From positions 62,001 to 126,000 of the forward strand of contig JAGPYM010000009.1 of NCBI GenBank assembly GCA_020736575.1: 64,000 nucleotides of DNA. Reading direction: 5' to 3'. How positions within the stretch are numbered: the stretch's first letter is position 1; each line of letters starts with the position of its first letter. Both the position numbers and the translations under genes were made by a program. Source of the DNA: Thelonectria olida (taxonomy: Eukaryota; Ascomycota; Sordariomycetes; Hypocreales; Nectriaceae). Shown piece after piece: positions 34,953 to 46,647 of the stretch. The notes beneath the pieces are model-generated. The model was not told the DNA's origin, searched no databases, and was given only the letters and a program-made list of their open reading frames with translations.

Positions 34953-36276
34953 ATGCAACCATCAAACAGCGAAGCCGTACCCTTTCCCTCCTTCGAGCCA
35001 TCCCCGTCGCATCGCCCAGACAACTCAGATCATCCCTCTCCCTCTCCCTCGCCCTCCCCCTCGACTCCTATCGCAAATCGACCGGCCGCTTCTTCGTCGC
35101 TGAGCGGTCGCCTTCGTCGCGCCTCTCAGAGCTTCGAACAGTCCGAGATTCCCGAGGGCTTCTGCGCTGCCACGGGCAACTTCGGTGCGACCGTCTTCTC
35201 GCGACCGTCTGCGCCACGATCAAGAGCTGGCTCGTCTGATCTGACGTCAACAGAGACTGCGACAGCCACCGAACAGCCACGGCGCAGCACACCGGCGGTC
35301 GAGAAAAAGGAGTCGCGTTCGACGCCTGGCATGAATAAACACTTCACTGGCGAGCCAGCTGCTGCTGAATCCTTTCCCAATGGCTACCACTTTCCCCCAA
35401 GCCATTCAGCTGCCCAGTCGACTGCGCGAGGCCTTCGTGCCTTTTGGAGCTACTTCCTGACTCCCCTGGGATTTTGTGTCACCATATATGGTCTCAATGT
35501 CGTCGCTTGGGGAGGAATGCTCTTCCTCCTGCTTTGGTAAGGATGCATATTGACAATGCTGATCAGCTAGAGATGCACTAACGCCCCATAGTAATGCAGC
35601 GCCGGCCATGTGCCACCCGACTTGCAACGACATCAACTCGCCACGGCGCAAATGGGTCGAGTGGGATTCTCAGATTCTAAACGCATTGTTCTGCGTCACA
35701 GGGTTCGGTCTCGCTCCATGGCGCTTCCGTGACCTCTACTTCTTGATGAAATATCGCATTCAAGGCGATGAGGTCGCTCTGAGACGTTTAGCTGGCATTC
35801 ATCGTGGATGGTTCCGGCTCCCAGGGTCAAGCGGGCTGCCTGAGAGCCTAGGGCCGCAAAATATTGGTGAGGCCTCAAACATAGTGACACCCAGCGCGAT
35901 ACCGTTCCCCGAAGCCAAGATTCCCGACTCTCCCCTCACCGGTCAGCGAGCTCCTGAGACCAAACTGTGGAAGATGGATCTAGTCATCTGGCTCATGGTG
36001 TGGAACACATTCTTGCAATGCTGTCTCGCCGGGTTCATGTGGGGTATGAACCGACACAACCGACCCAGTTGGGCAACCGGTCTGTTTGTCGGTCTGGCCT
36101 GCGTGGTAGCCGGTGTCGGAGGTTATATTATGTTCCTTGAAGGCAAGAAGGTCAAGAGCATCGAGGGCGTACCCGTGAGCCCAGAAGACGTGGAAAAGCT
36201 ACAGGCGGACAGGGAACAGGGCATCTGGCATTTCAACAACATCAAGGATAAGGACTTGGAAAAAAGAAAGAAGTGA
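34953..36276 (+). CDS. DUF2985 multi-spanning membrane protein
   Basis: Exons 34953-35536 and 35592-36276 give 422 residues. The N-terminal 140 residues are disordered and Ser/Pro-rich with an SP dipeptide run. Membrane segments follow: YFLTPLGFCVTIYGLNVVAW with GGMLFLLLC, then after the intron NAAPAMCHPTCNDINSPRR and the block SQILNALFCVTGFGLAPWR, matching the fungal DUF2985 family as I know it. Two more helices lie near LVIWLMVWNTFLQCCLAGFM and GLFVGLACVVAGVGGYIMF. The function of the family is not established; membrane location is inferred from the helices. The C-terminus is charged and cytosolic-looking. Confidence 0.88.
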
Positions 36277-37051
36277 GGGTTTGGAGTAGGACATACGGAG
36301 GCAAGCAATGATAATTTTGGAATAGTTACAGTTTTGGATTATGAGTATTCATTTTGGAGACGCCAATATTGATACCTATTGGTTAGCGTTGACATGTGTT
36401 TTCCATTGAGATGTGAGTTGCCTCACCGAGATTACACTGTTTGATAAGGTAGCCCACCGAGTCATGACACCTGGTTTTCGGTTGTGTATTGGTGCTGGGC
36501 TGTCTCTCAAAGCTGTCTTTGCGGTCAATTCATGCATTCATGCGCCAATGAGTAGTAGGGTGCAGTGAGGCACCAATCCACACCGATGTAGGCACTCTCA
36601 GCTGCCTTCCTGGTTAGGCTTGATAATCAAGCATCAATGAAGATAATTGTACCACAAATTGACGTAGCTGTTTGTTCGGTGGTGATACACCTCTCTTTCC
36701 GTGGCAGCCTGGCTTGCTTACCATACTGTAAGACAGTAATCTGACGGCACGCTTCCCCCGCTAACTAACACCACATATAAAGGGAATCTGTCACCCCCAC
36801 CCCGCCGCCTCCGCCTGACGTCCTCCTCCTCCGACCTCATGACGACCTACACCGTCCAACCAACCGGACCGCCAGTTCATCCAGTCAGCCTTGCACTCTG
36901 AACCTTTTGCATTTCCCACGCTGACAGTTTCCTCTCTCACCTTTTGCATCGCTTCTTGGAAAAACCTTCGAGCTCCCTCTTCCTCCCAATCTCGCCGATA
37001 GCGAGCACGCATCTCCCGTCTCCACCCGCAAGGCCCCCCCGATCCCCCATC
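36277..37051. promoter_or_regulatory. Intergenic region before the Yippee gene
   Basis: 775 bp with a CT-rich leader from about 36785 to 37050, typical of a constitutive fungal promoter. No gene seen. Confidence 0.45.
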
Positions 37052-37434
37052 ATGGGCCTGGCCTACAACACCTATCTCAACAGCAGCAAGATCTACGGCT
37101 GCAAAGCGTGCAAAGCCCACCTGGCCAACCCGGAAGACATCATCAGCCGCGTACGTTTCCCTCCCTTCTTCCCGTCCAGCGAAAAGCTAACGAACTGCAG
37201 AACTTCCGAGGCCAGCATGGCAAGGCTTACCTCTTCCACAGCGTCGTCAACATCGACACGGGCGCCCCCAACGAGCGCAACATGACGACTGGCCGCCACG
37301 TCGTGCGCGACATCGTGTGCCGCCAGTGCACCCAGACGGTCGGCTGGAAATACGACAAGGCATATGAGCCGTCCGAAAAGTACAAGGAGGGCAAGTTTAT
37401 TCTCGAGGCCGAGCTGCTCTGCAACGTCACCTAA
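37052..37434 (+). CDS. Yippee/Moh1 family zinc protein
   Basis: Exons 37052-37150 and 37201-37434 (50-nt intron) give 110 residues. The Yippee zinc motif has two Cys pairs, YGCKACKAHLA and IVCRQCTQTVGWKYDKAYE, joined by the conserved GQHGKAYLFHSVVNI and TTGRHVVRDI; the end is EGKFILEAELL. The family is ancient and conserved (Moh1 in yeast, YPEL in animals, part of the GID/CTLH context in some species); a precise role in filamentous fungi is not known. Length and motif spacing are complete. Confidence 0.95.
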
Positions 37435-37817
37435 AGTGCCGCCCCCTCTTTCTCCGGCCGCCAGAGCCACGCGCCGTCATTCAACAGGTGACGTGTGCGG
37501 CATTTGCCGAGCCGAGTAAGCTCTTCTTGCTGGACCAGGGTATTTCTGTTTCGGCGTTGATGGAATGTTTTGGTCTATGGGGTGACTTGGAGGAGTCGTT
37601 TCGGAGCATCATCTACGGTGAATGGCGTCTTGCTTTCTGCATTTCATTGCTTTCATATTGAATGCTACACTATCCATCCGTACTCAGGTTAGATCCCTTA
37701 TCCCAATTTAAATAAAATTGTCCAAACTCCTAATGCGCCGTCCAACAAACTCCTAAACTAGTGGTAGATCTGTCTAACCAATCTCTGTGTATGTGTATAC
37801 ATGTCATTATGTAGCAT
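37435..37817. other. Convergent 3' flanks
   Basis: 383 bp between two convergent stops; AT-rich near 37680-37730. Nothing else seen. Confidence 0.5.
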
Positions 37818-39195
37818 CTAGTTATGCTCGATGGGCTCCTCGGGGAGCAGCTCCTCCACCTCACCAGTGGGTCGTAGCGACTTAAGCGGTGGCTGCACGA
37901 TGCCGTTAAAGACAAAGGTAAAGTACACTAGGAAGCCGAAACCAATAATCTGGAGCCACTTGAACGTCTCCCATCCAAGACCGAGCGAGACAATCCAGAT
38001 GAACAGAGTTCGGCATGTGTCGATAGTAGACCTAGAAGTAGCGCTGACGCTTCGAGTGACCGAAAGGCCAAAGAAGTTGAAGCCACTATAATAAGTTAGC
38101 ATTGAATAGTGATCAAATGATACAAAAAGCCGTGACAGAGAATTGCAAGCTTACCCAATGCTGACCATGATAAGAAGACTGGAAATGAGGATCTTGGGGT
38201 TTCCAGACATCTGACGCCATCCCTCAGCCATGTCAAAGGCACCATATCGACCAGCATCCGTGGTTCCAACCGCAAAGTGCATGACTGTCATGCCTAGAAC
38301 GGTGACAACAAAGCCGAAAATGCCCTCCCAGCCGACAACCCTAATGGGCTCAATGGAAGAGTTCTCCAGAAACCATTCCTCGAGAACAAACTGTGTGGCG
38401 GTAAAGACCTGACCTCCTGCGATCAAAAGGACGCCTACAATTGCGCGACCAGCGTCGGAGAGGCCGTCAGTAGTCATCATCCTGCTGTAGATGGCGTTTC
38501 CTGCGAGTTCGGGCTTCTCGTCGGGTGAAATAGCGCCGGCGAGACCAACGATGGCGACACCAAGCACGACACCAAGCAATGAAATCCACTGGAATAGCCA
38601 GAGACGGCGACCAAGGAACAAGACGCTGAACAGGCCAACAAAGAGCACCAGCGCACCCCTGGTCATCTGGTAAATCGAAGCAGCTACCATGAGAAGACCG
38701 ACATTCATGAGCGTGGTGGCCAAAGTGTCGCAAATAGCAGGCAAAGCGAGGAGTAGGACGCGATGGCCCCGGAGGAGGCTCTCTTGAGACGGATGCAAGA
38801 GCTTAGCCCTATCATCGTCCTCACGAATGCTGGGTGCATCGGGTTCCTCGGTAGTGTTGACAGCTTCGTATCCTTGTTGGGATGGGGTCTCGGAGCTTCC
38901 ATATCGTTTCCACAGGGCCATCAGGCCAATGACAAGCCAACAGCCCATCTCACCGATGAACATCTGCGCCGTTTGGAGGACCGGCTGGTTGAAGAAGGCT
39001 CGCTTGCTTGCATCGTCGTCGGGCCCGCAGTTGCGGACACACTGGTTATCCTGTTTTGGAAGGTTAGATGGGTGTTTCGTAGGCGTCAGTGCCAGTTAGA
39101 GGTCATGATACCTGGTATTTGGTTAACAGGGTGTTGCAGACGCCTGTCAGTAGCATCATGGCTACGAGGAACGGGATAAGGCCTGGTGACGCCAT
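37818..39195 (-). CDS. SLC35F6-like drug/metabolite transporter
   Basis: Three exons (39195-39112, 39050-38155, 38085-37818) give 415 residues with about ten hydrophobic helices. Family blocks: GVCNTLLTKYQ joined across intron 1 to DNQCVRNC, then NQPVLQTAQMFIGEMGCWL, ICDTLATTLMNVGLL, ASIYQMTRGALVLFVGLFSV, GGQVFTATQFVLEEWFL and FNFFGLSVTRSVSATSRSTI. This is the EamA/nucleotide-sugar transporter superfamily, near SLC35F6 (lysosomal or mitochondrial in animals). Substrate is unknown. The C-terminus is acidic (EVEELLPEEPIEHN). Confidence 0.9.
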
Positions 39196-40541
39196 TGCGA
39201 GAAGACGGCACCGAGCGAGGTCCTGATTAATGCTGATTCGGTGTAGTTAATGTTCGAGTGAGACGTGGGCGGCGCTGAAATATCCAAGAAGAAGATGAAG
39301 AGGGGGAGAGAGAGTCAGATGAAAGCGGTCCCAAGTCAGAAGGCCCGAGGCTGAGGGGAACTAAGCAGGCACGTCACGAGGGCGCTACGATGACTGCCTC
39401 GCGAGTGTGCTGCTGGACCGATGGCGGCGCCCGAACTCCATGCATGGACCGGACCCAGTTGATCCATTTGTCGTGTTTTTATTGGTTCGGAGCTTATCTT
39501 ATCGACGGACGAATAGATAGGCAGCTATTGAAATCCGCTTTGGGAAGGCAATTTTGCGGGGGCTGGTGATGATGTCAGCGCCAGCTAAGGAACCTTCAGA
39601 AACAGTCTTGGGGAGCTTATCGACGTGAAACTCGGTGACAAAAGAGTAAACTTTTGAGACTAAAACCTTTCTCTTCAAACAAGACACCTTCATCTCTTTT
39701 GTTTCCATCTTTCTCTGCCCAATTCCGTCCTAAAAGAGATTGTCCCGGGCCCTTGTCCCGCGCGGTGTCTCTGGTATCATCTGACTCGTGGGATCGGAGC
39801 CTCCAGATTAGTCCGCTGTTTGATCACCCGCCGCCATCTGTCTCAGAAACGGTCACCCTTAAGAAACGGACTCTGTTTTAAAACGGGCAACCGAATGCTA
39901 CTCCGTAATATGTTTTGACTTTGCGCCATCAGAAACGAAGAAAAAAATGAGAATTTTCTTTTTAATCGTCAGACAATCTACGGTACTCGCCGATCCCTGC
40001 CAACTGGAAACACAACGTGCACTTCGGGTGTCTGTGTTGGCTTTGCGCAACTGGGATGCCATGGGTAAGGCGAAATGAGTGGCTTAAACCAGGGAGCCGT
40101 GCATGCGTATTTTCGCTGCGAGGACAACTCAGGACATGGTTGTTTGTGAGTTCGTGCGACGCTTGGTAACATTGAATGCGGCTTTCCTCTTTATTTCACG
40201 GGTTTCAAGTCTTCACCTTCTAGGAAGGCGTTCCTGGTTGACGTAAAAGGGGTGTTAGAATAAGAGGCACTTCGAGACGAAACAAGTTTATCACGCCATG
40301 GAGAACAAGGTTTTGGTCATATCTCTCTTATTTGACGCAACGGCCGTCGAGAATCTCATCTCTGGTGCCGACTTGGCACCGAGGGCTGTGAAAAGAATGT
40401 AGATACAGGGTCATCTAAAATACAGGATAATCGAACCAAGCGATAGGAATCGTCGGCCTGTCAACGGCGGGTTTGGGCTCAAGGGAGCCGCCCTAGCTAT
40501 GTACGTGGCAGATGTGCAAAGGCTGAATGAATATGGTCCGA
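39196..40541. promoter_or_regulatory. Transporter promoter and ferric reductase 3' flank
   Basis: 1.35 kb without a supportable gene. It holds one copy of the dispersed motif TACTCCGTA at 39899-39907. A 34-codon ORF at about 40300-40404 has no recognisable features. Confidence 0.45.
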
Positions 40542-42361
40542 TTACCATGTGAACGCCTCCTCGATAAAGTCGATGCTGGTGCGATCCTGGCGAAGTCGCA
40601 CAGCGCGACGGACCTCGTCGCTCAGGGCACCGGGGCCGCACACGGTGACAACCATGGCACCGACTTGATGCTCCTGCTCCATAGACAAGAGAGTCTCAAT
40701 GTTGGGACGGCCGGGGAACATCTGAACAGTGGACGAGGGGCTGTGAATCTCCTTGGTGGATCGAGGTTGGCTGACGAAGAGCATGATTCGCAGCACGTCT
40801 CTCCTCTTGTCCATGGCGAGAATCTCAGTCATCCAGGGTCGGATCCATTCCAGGTGCTCGGGACTCTGGATTGTCCACACAAGGAGAATCTTGCGGGTTG
40901 CGACAGTGCCATCTGCGAACCCATTCACGAGCCTCTGGACATAAGGCACTTGATGGGTGATGCCAACACCTCCAGCAAAGAGCACCACGGTACCGTACGA
41001 ATCCAGGGAGTGGGTGCCACCGTAGGGACCCTCGGAATAGCAAGTCGTCTCCAGTCTTCCACCAGGTGCAGCGGCTGCCTTCTTGTACAGGTTGTCTGTG
41101 AATCCAGTTCGGGCTCGGATGATGTAGGACACACGCTGCTGCTGGGGGGCCATGAGATCCTGTCGGGTGCTTGCCAGTCTGTCCGTCGAGGGATCCTCCA
41201 CACCATCAACCCAGGCGATGGAGAAGGGGTGAGACTGCCAGAGGCTGATGCTGGGCATGTACAGATAGGCGTGTTGTCCGGGACGGGTGCTCCAAGGGCG
41301 AGCCAAGGTGGTCGTTAGGCGGACAGCATTGCCGGGCAAAGCTTCAACGATAGTGCGCGAGCGAGAGCCGCCAACATGAGACACGAGCGTACGAAGGACA
41401 CGAGCGGCTCGGTCGAAAGCCCAGAGACCGATGCAAACCTTGAGCCAGATGAGGTACTTCTCAGTGCCGCCATATTTGTGGATGAGGTCGAAGTGAATCC
41501 ACAAGCCGTATATCGCAAGAATGGCCAAGGCGATGTGGACGACCTTGAATGTTTCGTAAAAGGCATGTCGAAAGGGGCTGTAGGCCTGAATGCCGATGCC
41601 AACAAAAGCGCAAGTAGCCTGAGAATAGAGTCAGTTATGAATCCAACCACGGAAAAAAGGATTCATTTGTTACTGACGGCAAAACCCCATCCAATCAAAC
41701 CAGAGGTCATGATGGACTGGAAAGATGCTGCTGCAAAGTTGGACTTGGCAAAGTGAGCGAGAGTATGGACGAGGGCCTCGAGAATGGCAATACGGCCAAA
41801 CCATCGGTGGATCAGATTGTAAGTGTCAAAGGAGATTCCCAGGAGAGGAATAAGAGGGTTGTTTCGTCCAGCCAGAAGGAAGAGCGGAATCATGTTGAGA
41901 GTGGACAAGACGCCGGAACGGTTGCGGATCTGGGCGGCAGCAATCTCAAGACTCTCGGCATAGGGGATCTGGATGACACAGAAGACGACATTGGTGGCGA
42001 AGTAGGCAGTGAGGAACAGAAGCTGGAATCGAGAGGGAAGAGTGCCGATGTTGACAGCCTTGCTCAGCTGAATCTCGCGGTTGTGTCTCTTGCGGAAGAT
42101 GGGGGCGTACAGGACATGGCGTTTGAGGGTGGCCAAGTTTGGATTGGGAATGGTCCAGTATCGCTGGCGGTCGTTGTTGAGAGACGAGACTTTTCGAGTC
42201 AACTTGTTGATCTTGTCGGTGAGTTTCCAGACGATGACGGCCACGGACACGGCGCCGCAGATGATGAGGAGGTAGTTGGACAGTTCGTTGTTGGAGATGA
42301 TGCCCAGGGCGTCAAAGTGGGCAGCCTCGGGGTCTTCCTGAGAACCAGCTGCAGGAGCCAT
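40542..42361 (-). CDS. Ferric/cupric reductase transmembrane component (FRE family)
   Basis: Exons 42361-41678 and 41618-40542 give 586 residues. The splice uses donor GTCAGT at 41677, giving GLIGWGFA-ATCAFVGIG. The heme-binding ferric-reductase domain has His pairs in HRWFGRIAILEALVHTLAHF and in HAFYETFKVVHIALAILAI. The FAD-binding domain shows LYMPSISLWQSHPFSIAWVD; the NAD-binding domain shows VVLFAGGVGITHQVPYV and VVTVCGPGALSDEVRRAV. It is a plasma-membrane or vacuolar reductase that passes electrons from NAD(P)H to extracytosolic Fe3+ or Cu2+. No signal peptide is obvious; an N-terminal helix (LLIICGAVSVAVIVW) precedes the domain. A GATA-factor iron repressor may act upstream (inference only). 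Confidence 0.92.
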
Positions 42362-43355
42362 TTTGGACTTCTTGTAAGTGAATGAAGGGGAAGAGGAGTG
42401 AAGTTTGGAGTTTGTTCAGAAATGAATGAAATCGAGTCGCCGACTACGAGAAGTTGTGGTAACTTGGTGGTAGTAGGAGACGGGTGGTGGGCTAAACAAC
42501 ACAAACAACAAACAACATCGACCAGCAAATATAAAAGAACCCCGAGGGCGGAGAAGAAGATGAAGAAGAAGAAGAGAATGGAAGAGGGCAATGCGATCTA
42601 GCAGCCCGTCGATATGGGGGGAAGAAGTCTTAAGGAAGGATTGAAGAGAAGAGAAGACGAAGAGAAATAGAGTCAGGGATCGGAGAGAAAGAAAAAGAAG
42701 AAGAAACGGGGGCGCGCCAAGAGAAAGCACAGATGAAAAAAGAAGGATATAGTACTATTCGGAAAATATGGATATGCAGATTAATTGCCAGCAACAAGTC
42801 GACTCGTGTAACAACTCTGGTCGACACCCGGGTGTTGTGGTTGGGAGAGAGACGAAGGGGATATGCCCAGGGCCGAGGGGCAGCCAATGAACAGGGCCGA
42901 TAGTTTTCGCCTCCTATGGAACATCCATGATGGGTCCAGTTCCAGGGGGGTGCAATAGAACAAAACATCAGGAGTGTTTCGGGGGTCCAGAAGCAGCATC
43001 TTGTGCCGTCGAGCCTCGAGCAATTGTTGGTGGAAAGGTCGTGGCCGGTGCAGGCGCCTGAAACATGGGCATTCCCCGGCACTTGGGGAGAGCATGTCGT
43101 ATCTCGTCACACGCTGGGCATTAACGTACTTCGTAGATTTGATCTGATTCGCGAGCAAGGGTCAGCCACACCCAGAAATGTTCTTCCAGCAGAAAGATTC
43201 TCGTTTATGCCAAGCCAGTCAAGCCGCATCCGCAGAAGCGACGGCGGTTTCAAGTGGCTGGTGACCCACTCTGACAGATGCTGTCGTAATAAGGCCACCA
43301 AGGCCGCAACACCACGATTCCTCTCACGTCTTTCAGCTGTTGCTCCCTGTGCTAG
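42362..43355. promoter_or_regulatory. Ferric reductase promoter
   Basis: 994 bp upstream of the reductase. The proximal 350 bp are AG-rich on the plus strand, that is CT-rich in the gene's sense. ATC/GATA-type cores occur (e.g. near 42898 and 42770), but no paired iron-responsive site is clear. It also has the TACTTCGTA motif at 43127-43135. Confidence 0.4.
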
Positions 43356-46082
43356 CTACACCAACTCGTCCCAATCATCGCCTCTCTCTTCGACATTACC
43401 GCCTCCCTCGAGCCCACCACCCTCGTCACCCTTCCACATTCCCCTGACCGTCCCGCCCCTGGTCCCTGCCTGCGTCCGTGTCCCCGCGCGCTTGATCCTC
43501 TTGGTTGGCCCACGCCTGCATGCCTCCGCACCCAGCAGCGCTTGCGAACGTGAATGTGACGGCGACTGCGACCGCGATCGAGTCTGTGATGACGACGACT
43601 TCCTCGACTGTGACTCGTGCTGTGACGCCTGGGATCTCGACGCTTCGAAAAGAGATGCTTCTCCTCTGACCCCGGCCAGTAGCCGTTTCCTGCCCTTCCT
43701 TATCGTTGTTGAAGGCCTCGTCATCGCAGGGCTCGCGGCTTCATCTTCGTTCCAGTTCTCAGTCCCACAACCGCTTCTCCTTGCACGGCTCATGCTGCTG
43801 CCCCTCACAGGGTTCCGCCATCTTGGGTCACTATCGCCGCCAGCGAGAACGCTGGTCCTGGCAGCATTCCCTACGGCCAGCCCGCAAATGCCGGTCGAAT
43901 CCTCCCATCCACCACAGAGTTCATCCCCGCTGTCGTCTTCGCCTCTGTGTCGACCTTGACCTTGACCTTGCACTGAGTTTTCGCTTTCCCCGTCCCCGCC
44001 CTCATCCTCGTCCTCGGCAACGTCGCTATCAATGGGACTCTTGATCACGCCACTCGTATCGCTTCCGTTGCGTCTTCTGTTCCCCCCCAGCCGTTCCCTC
44101 ACACAGACACGGCCCCGCTCCCGCTCTCGTCGACCCGGGGTTTGGGCTTCATTCTTCAAACTTTCCGACGTATTCTCATCGTTTCTGACGTGTGCCTTGG
44201 GCACTGGACTGCGGAGCACCCACTCGCTTATGCCTTCTTCCCATCGCCATCCCGAAAAGATGGTGTTGTTTTCGATGAGGCCCCTGCTAGCTGCTGGTAA
44301 CCTCTCTGCAAAAGCCAGGTCTCGGAGATCGTTTGTTTTTTGTGCCAAAAGGAAGGCGCCATCCATGCGTAATCCTCCATGAAACCAGTCAGGGAGTCCA
44401 ACGTGGTTAAGCTTGGCACATATTTCTGTTAGAGCATCACGGCCTGCCATGCTGCAAGCCCGCCGTTGGCATTGGGCGATGGAGCACACCAGAAATAATG
44501 CTTCTCGATATTGTGCTTGTGAGGAGACACCGTCGTCTGCCACAAGTTGTTGTCTGCACGCCTCCTCTGCTTGCGTTCGTATTGTTGAGTCGATATGTTT
44601 GCTTCTAGCCATCGCAATGTATCGTGCCGTAGAGAGGACCAAGAGACTTCCCTCACCAACAGCCTTGGTTTCTGCTTGTAAATGGCTGATGCATCGATCC
44701 AGTACATGCATCAGCCGTTGGGCAACCACAACTCCTAACTGGCTGTCGCTGCGTTCAAACGCTACAGCTGTCCCCGTCAACCCGGCCACCACGTTCACCA
44801 AGGCCTGCTTCTTTGTGTCATGTTTCGATGGATCTTTTCCTTCCGTCTTCATCGAAAGCTGCCCCACCACTGTACATGTAAATGTAGCAGCCGAGGGCTC
44901 TGGTCTCCCTGTTGATAAGGCTTCTAACGTCGCTGCCCACACGCTCTGGAATCCCTTGGTATAAAGCCATTCCAGGGGCAGCTTTTCGTTCTTGATGAGA
45001 CTCGAAAGGCATTCAAACCCCGCCCTTGACTTTCCGGCTCCCTGTAAACTTTCCACAATAGTAGCAACTGGTTGTAGGGCGCTGATATCTTCGAGTGTGC
45101 TCAAAGAGCTGTGTGGCTTTGCAAGCTGCGACGGGATACCCTTCACAATCGCAGCAGCATCCTGGCTGCACTTGAAACTCAGATAAAGCTCTGCGAGGAG
45201 GCTGACGAATTCGGGCTCAAAAAGACCCTCTTTCACAGCCTTGACCAGCATTGACAATGCGTGTGCGCGTACAACCAGTTTCAATGGTTTCCATCCCAAC
45301 TCGGCCGACCCAAACGACTCTAGCTGCCCGTACAGTTCAACGGAGGCGTTTGATGAGTCCCACAAGGAAAGGGTCCCATTTTCCTCTGCATCATGTCGGT
45401 CCCATGCTTCTATTTCGGCCAGAGCCGCAGGAAATCTTTGTAGGCACATGCCGAATAGGCTTTTAGGATGGGGAACTGCGAGCTTAGCCTCAGTGCTTCG
45501 TAGCAGGCCACTCAGCCAGCCAAAGATGGCTTCGTATATTCGGAAATGGCCATCGGGAGCTAATCGTCGGAGCGAGTGTAGTTTCGTAAGAAGGGCCGCT
45601 GCTGTCGAGCTTGGTGTCTCGTCTTTGCTTGGCGAACATGTTGACGTCTCGGGCTGAGAGCAGATCTTGCGTAGCATTGGAGTTGTAAAGTCAACCCGCC
45701 CAATGGCTGGCGAGCAACGTCCCAGATTCATCGTGCCGAGCGTGCGAACTGTTCGAGGGGGTGTCGTAAGAGTCGCAGTCGTGGTTTTGGGGATTGATGA
45801 TGTCGATCGGCGCTGCGCGTACGTGTATCGAGTACGTTTCGCGGGTCTCGTGTGTCCTGCGGGATCGGAACTACGTCTCTTGGATGTGTTCCTGGCTGAT
45901 GGCTGACGAGCCTCTTGGACCAATTTGCGAAGGGATCCAAGCCGGCACTGCAATTGGCGGAGAAGCCGGTGACACCGAGCGGCAGTCCATGGTTGAAGGT
46001 CGTCTTTGGTCTGGGTGCGGCTTCTACCGGCACGGGTCCGATGCGCCGAAGGGGATGGGGAAGGACATATGGTCTGGATCAT
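43356..46082 (-). CDS. Large unrecognised protein with Ser/Arg-rich tail
   Basis: One long open frame; from the ATG at 46082 it encodes 908 residues. I do not recognise the family. A basic N-terminus has WTAARCHRLLRQLQCRLGSL and a KRTRYTY segment, then LGTMNLGRCSPAIGRVDFTT. The middle (about 160-660) is predicted helical, with blocks such as HSLRRLAPDGHFRIYEAIFG and LPDWFHGGLRMDGAFLLA. The last 250 residues are low-complexity: acidic Gly/Asp stretches, then a Ser/Arg/Gln tract (SQSRKSSSSQTRSRSQS). No membrane segment or signal peptide remains when this start is used; the alternative ATG at 46130 would add a hydrophobic 16-residue stretch. A nuclear protein is a guess from composition. Long antisense frames over it look like shadows. 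Confidence 0.7.
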   Translation of the reverse strand: MIQTICPSPSPSAHRTRAGRSRTQTKDDLQPWTAARCHRLLRQLQCRLGSLRKLVQEARQPSARNTSKRRSSDPAGHTRPAKRTRYTYAQRRSTSSIPKTTTATLTTPPRTVRTLGTMNLGRCSPAIGRVDFTTPMLRKICSQPETSTCSPSKDETPSSTAAALLTKLHSLRRLAPDGHFRIYEAIFGWLSGLLRSTEAKLAVPHPKSLFGMCLQRFPAALAEIEAWDRHDAEENGTLSLWDSSNASVELYGQLESFGSAELGWKPLKLVVRAHALSMLVKAVKEGLFEPEFVSLLAELYLSFKCSQDAAAIVKGIPSQLAKPHSSLSTLEDISALQPVATIVESLQGAGKSRAGFECLSSLIKNEKLPLEWLYTKGFQSVWAATLEALSTGRPEPSAATFTCTVVGQLSMKTEGKDPSKHDTKKQALVNVVAGLTGTAVAFERSDSQLGVVVAQRLMHVLDRCISHLQAETKAVGEGSLLVLSTARYIAMARSKHIDSTIRTQAEEACRQQLVADDGVSSQAQYREALFLVCSIAQCQRRACSMAGRDALTEICAKLNHVGLPDWFHGGLRMDGAFLLAQKTNDLRDLAFAERLPAASRGLIENNTIFSGWRWEEGISEWVLRSPVPKAHVRNDENTSESLKNEAQTPGRRERERGRVCVRERLGGNRRRNGSDTSGVIKSPIDSDVAEDEDEGGDGESENSVQGQGQGRHRGEDDSGDELCGGWEDSTGICGLAVGNAARTSVLAGGDSDPRWRNPVRGSSMSRARRSGCGTENWNEDEAASPAMTRPSTTIRKGRKRLLAGVRGEASLFEASRSQASQHESQSRKSSSSQTRSRSQSPSHSRSQALLGAEACRRGPTKRIKRAGTRTQAGTRGGTVRGMWKGDEGGGLEGGGNVEERGDDWDELV

Positions 46083-46647
46083 AGTGAACAAAATAAGTAG
46101 TATTAGGTATTCCAAGCAGTAGAATTCCAAGAATAATACACACTACCAGAACAAGCAATGATGATTGATGTTGAGAGGGCTGAGACGTGTTGTCATGAGA
46201 GGGAGGTGAGAGCCATGTTGAAGTGTTTACTTATTTCCGCTCCTGGACTAGTGCGGGCTTCAATTTCTGGGGCAAAGCCGCTCTCGGGAGATGTGCCCGA
46301 CAGCGAGGTACGTACTTCGTAAAGTCCAGCCAGTACTTCCAATCGCCAATACCCGACGACTGCGGAGGTACCTATGACACCCGCAGGCCCGTGGCTGCAA
46401 TCGAGGTATCCCGGCTGTCGTGCGCTCGGGTTAGCCCCAGCTAACGGGCCATTGCCGCAACTTTCACAGCAATAGCCGTTCACTCCAATTTTTTCCATCT
46501 CCTCTCGTCCACCGCTTTGCATCTTCGAAGAGACGGTTTTTTTCCCACGTCACTTTTTCTGCCAGTTGCATGTCCCATGTCTGGCTTTCTTTTTCTCCCT
46601 CTTCTGTCCTAAATCTTTTATCCTTCTCCGTATAATTGCTGGGAAAC
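46083..46647. promoter_or_regulatory. Divergent promoter of the unknown gene and clu1
   Basis: 565 bp. It contains TACTTCGTA at 46313-46321 and a CT-rich leader for clu1 from about 46480 to 46640. No gene seen. Confidence 0.45.

Noticed and set aside
40527..42385. Plus-strand frames of 263 and 210 codons
   Set aside because: Antisense to the ferric reductase, which has clear motifs.
43003..43959. 318-codon plus-strand frame
   Set aside because: Mostly antisense to the low-complexity tail of the 908-residue protein; Ser/Pro-rich without domains.
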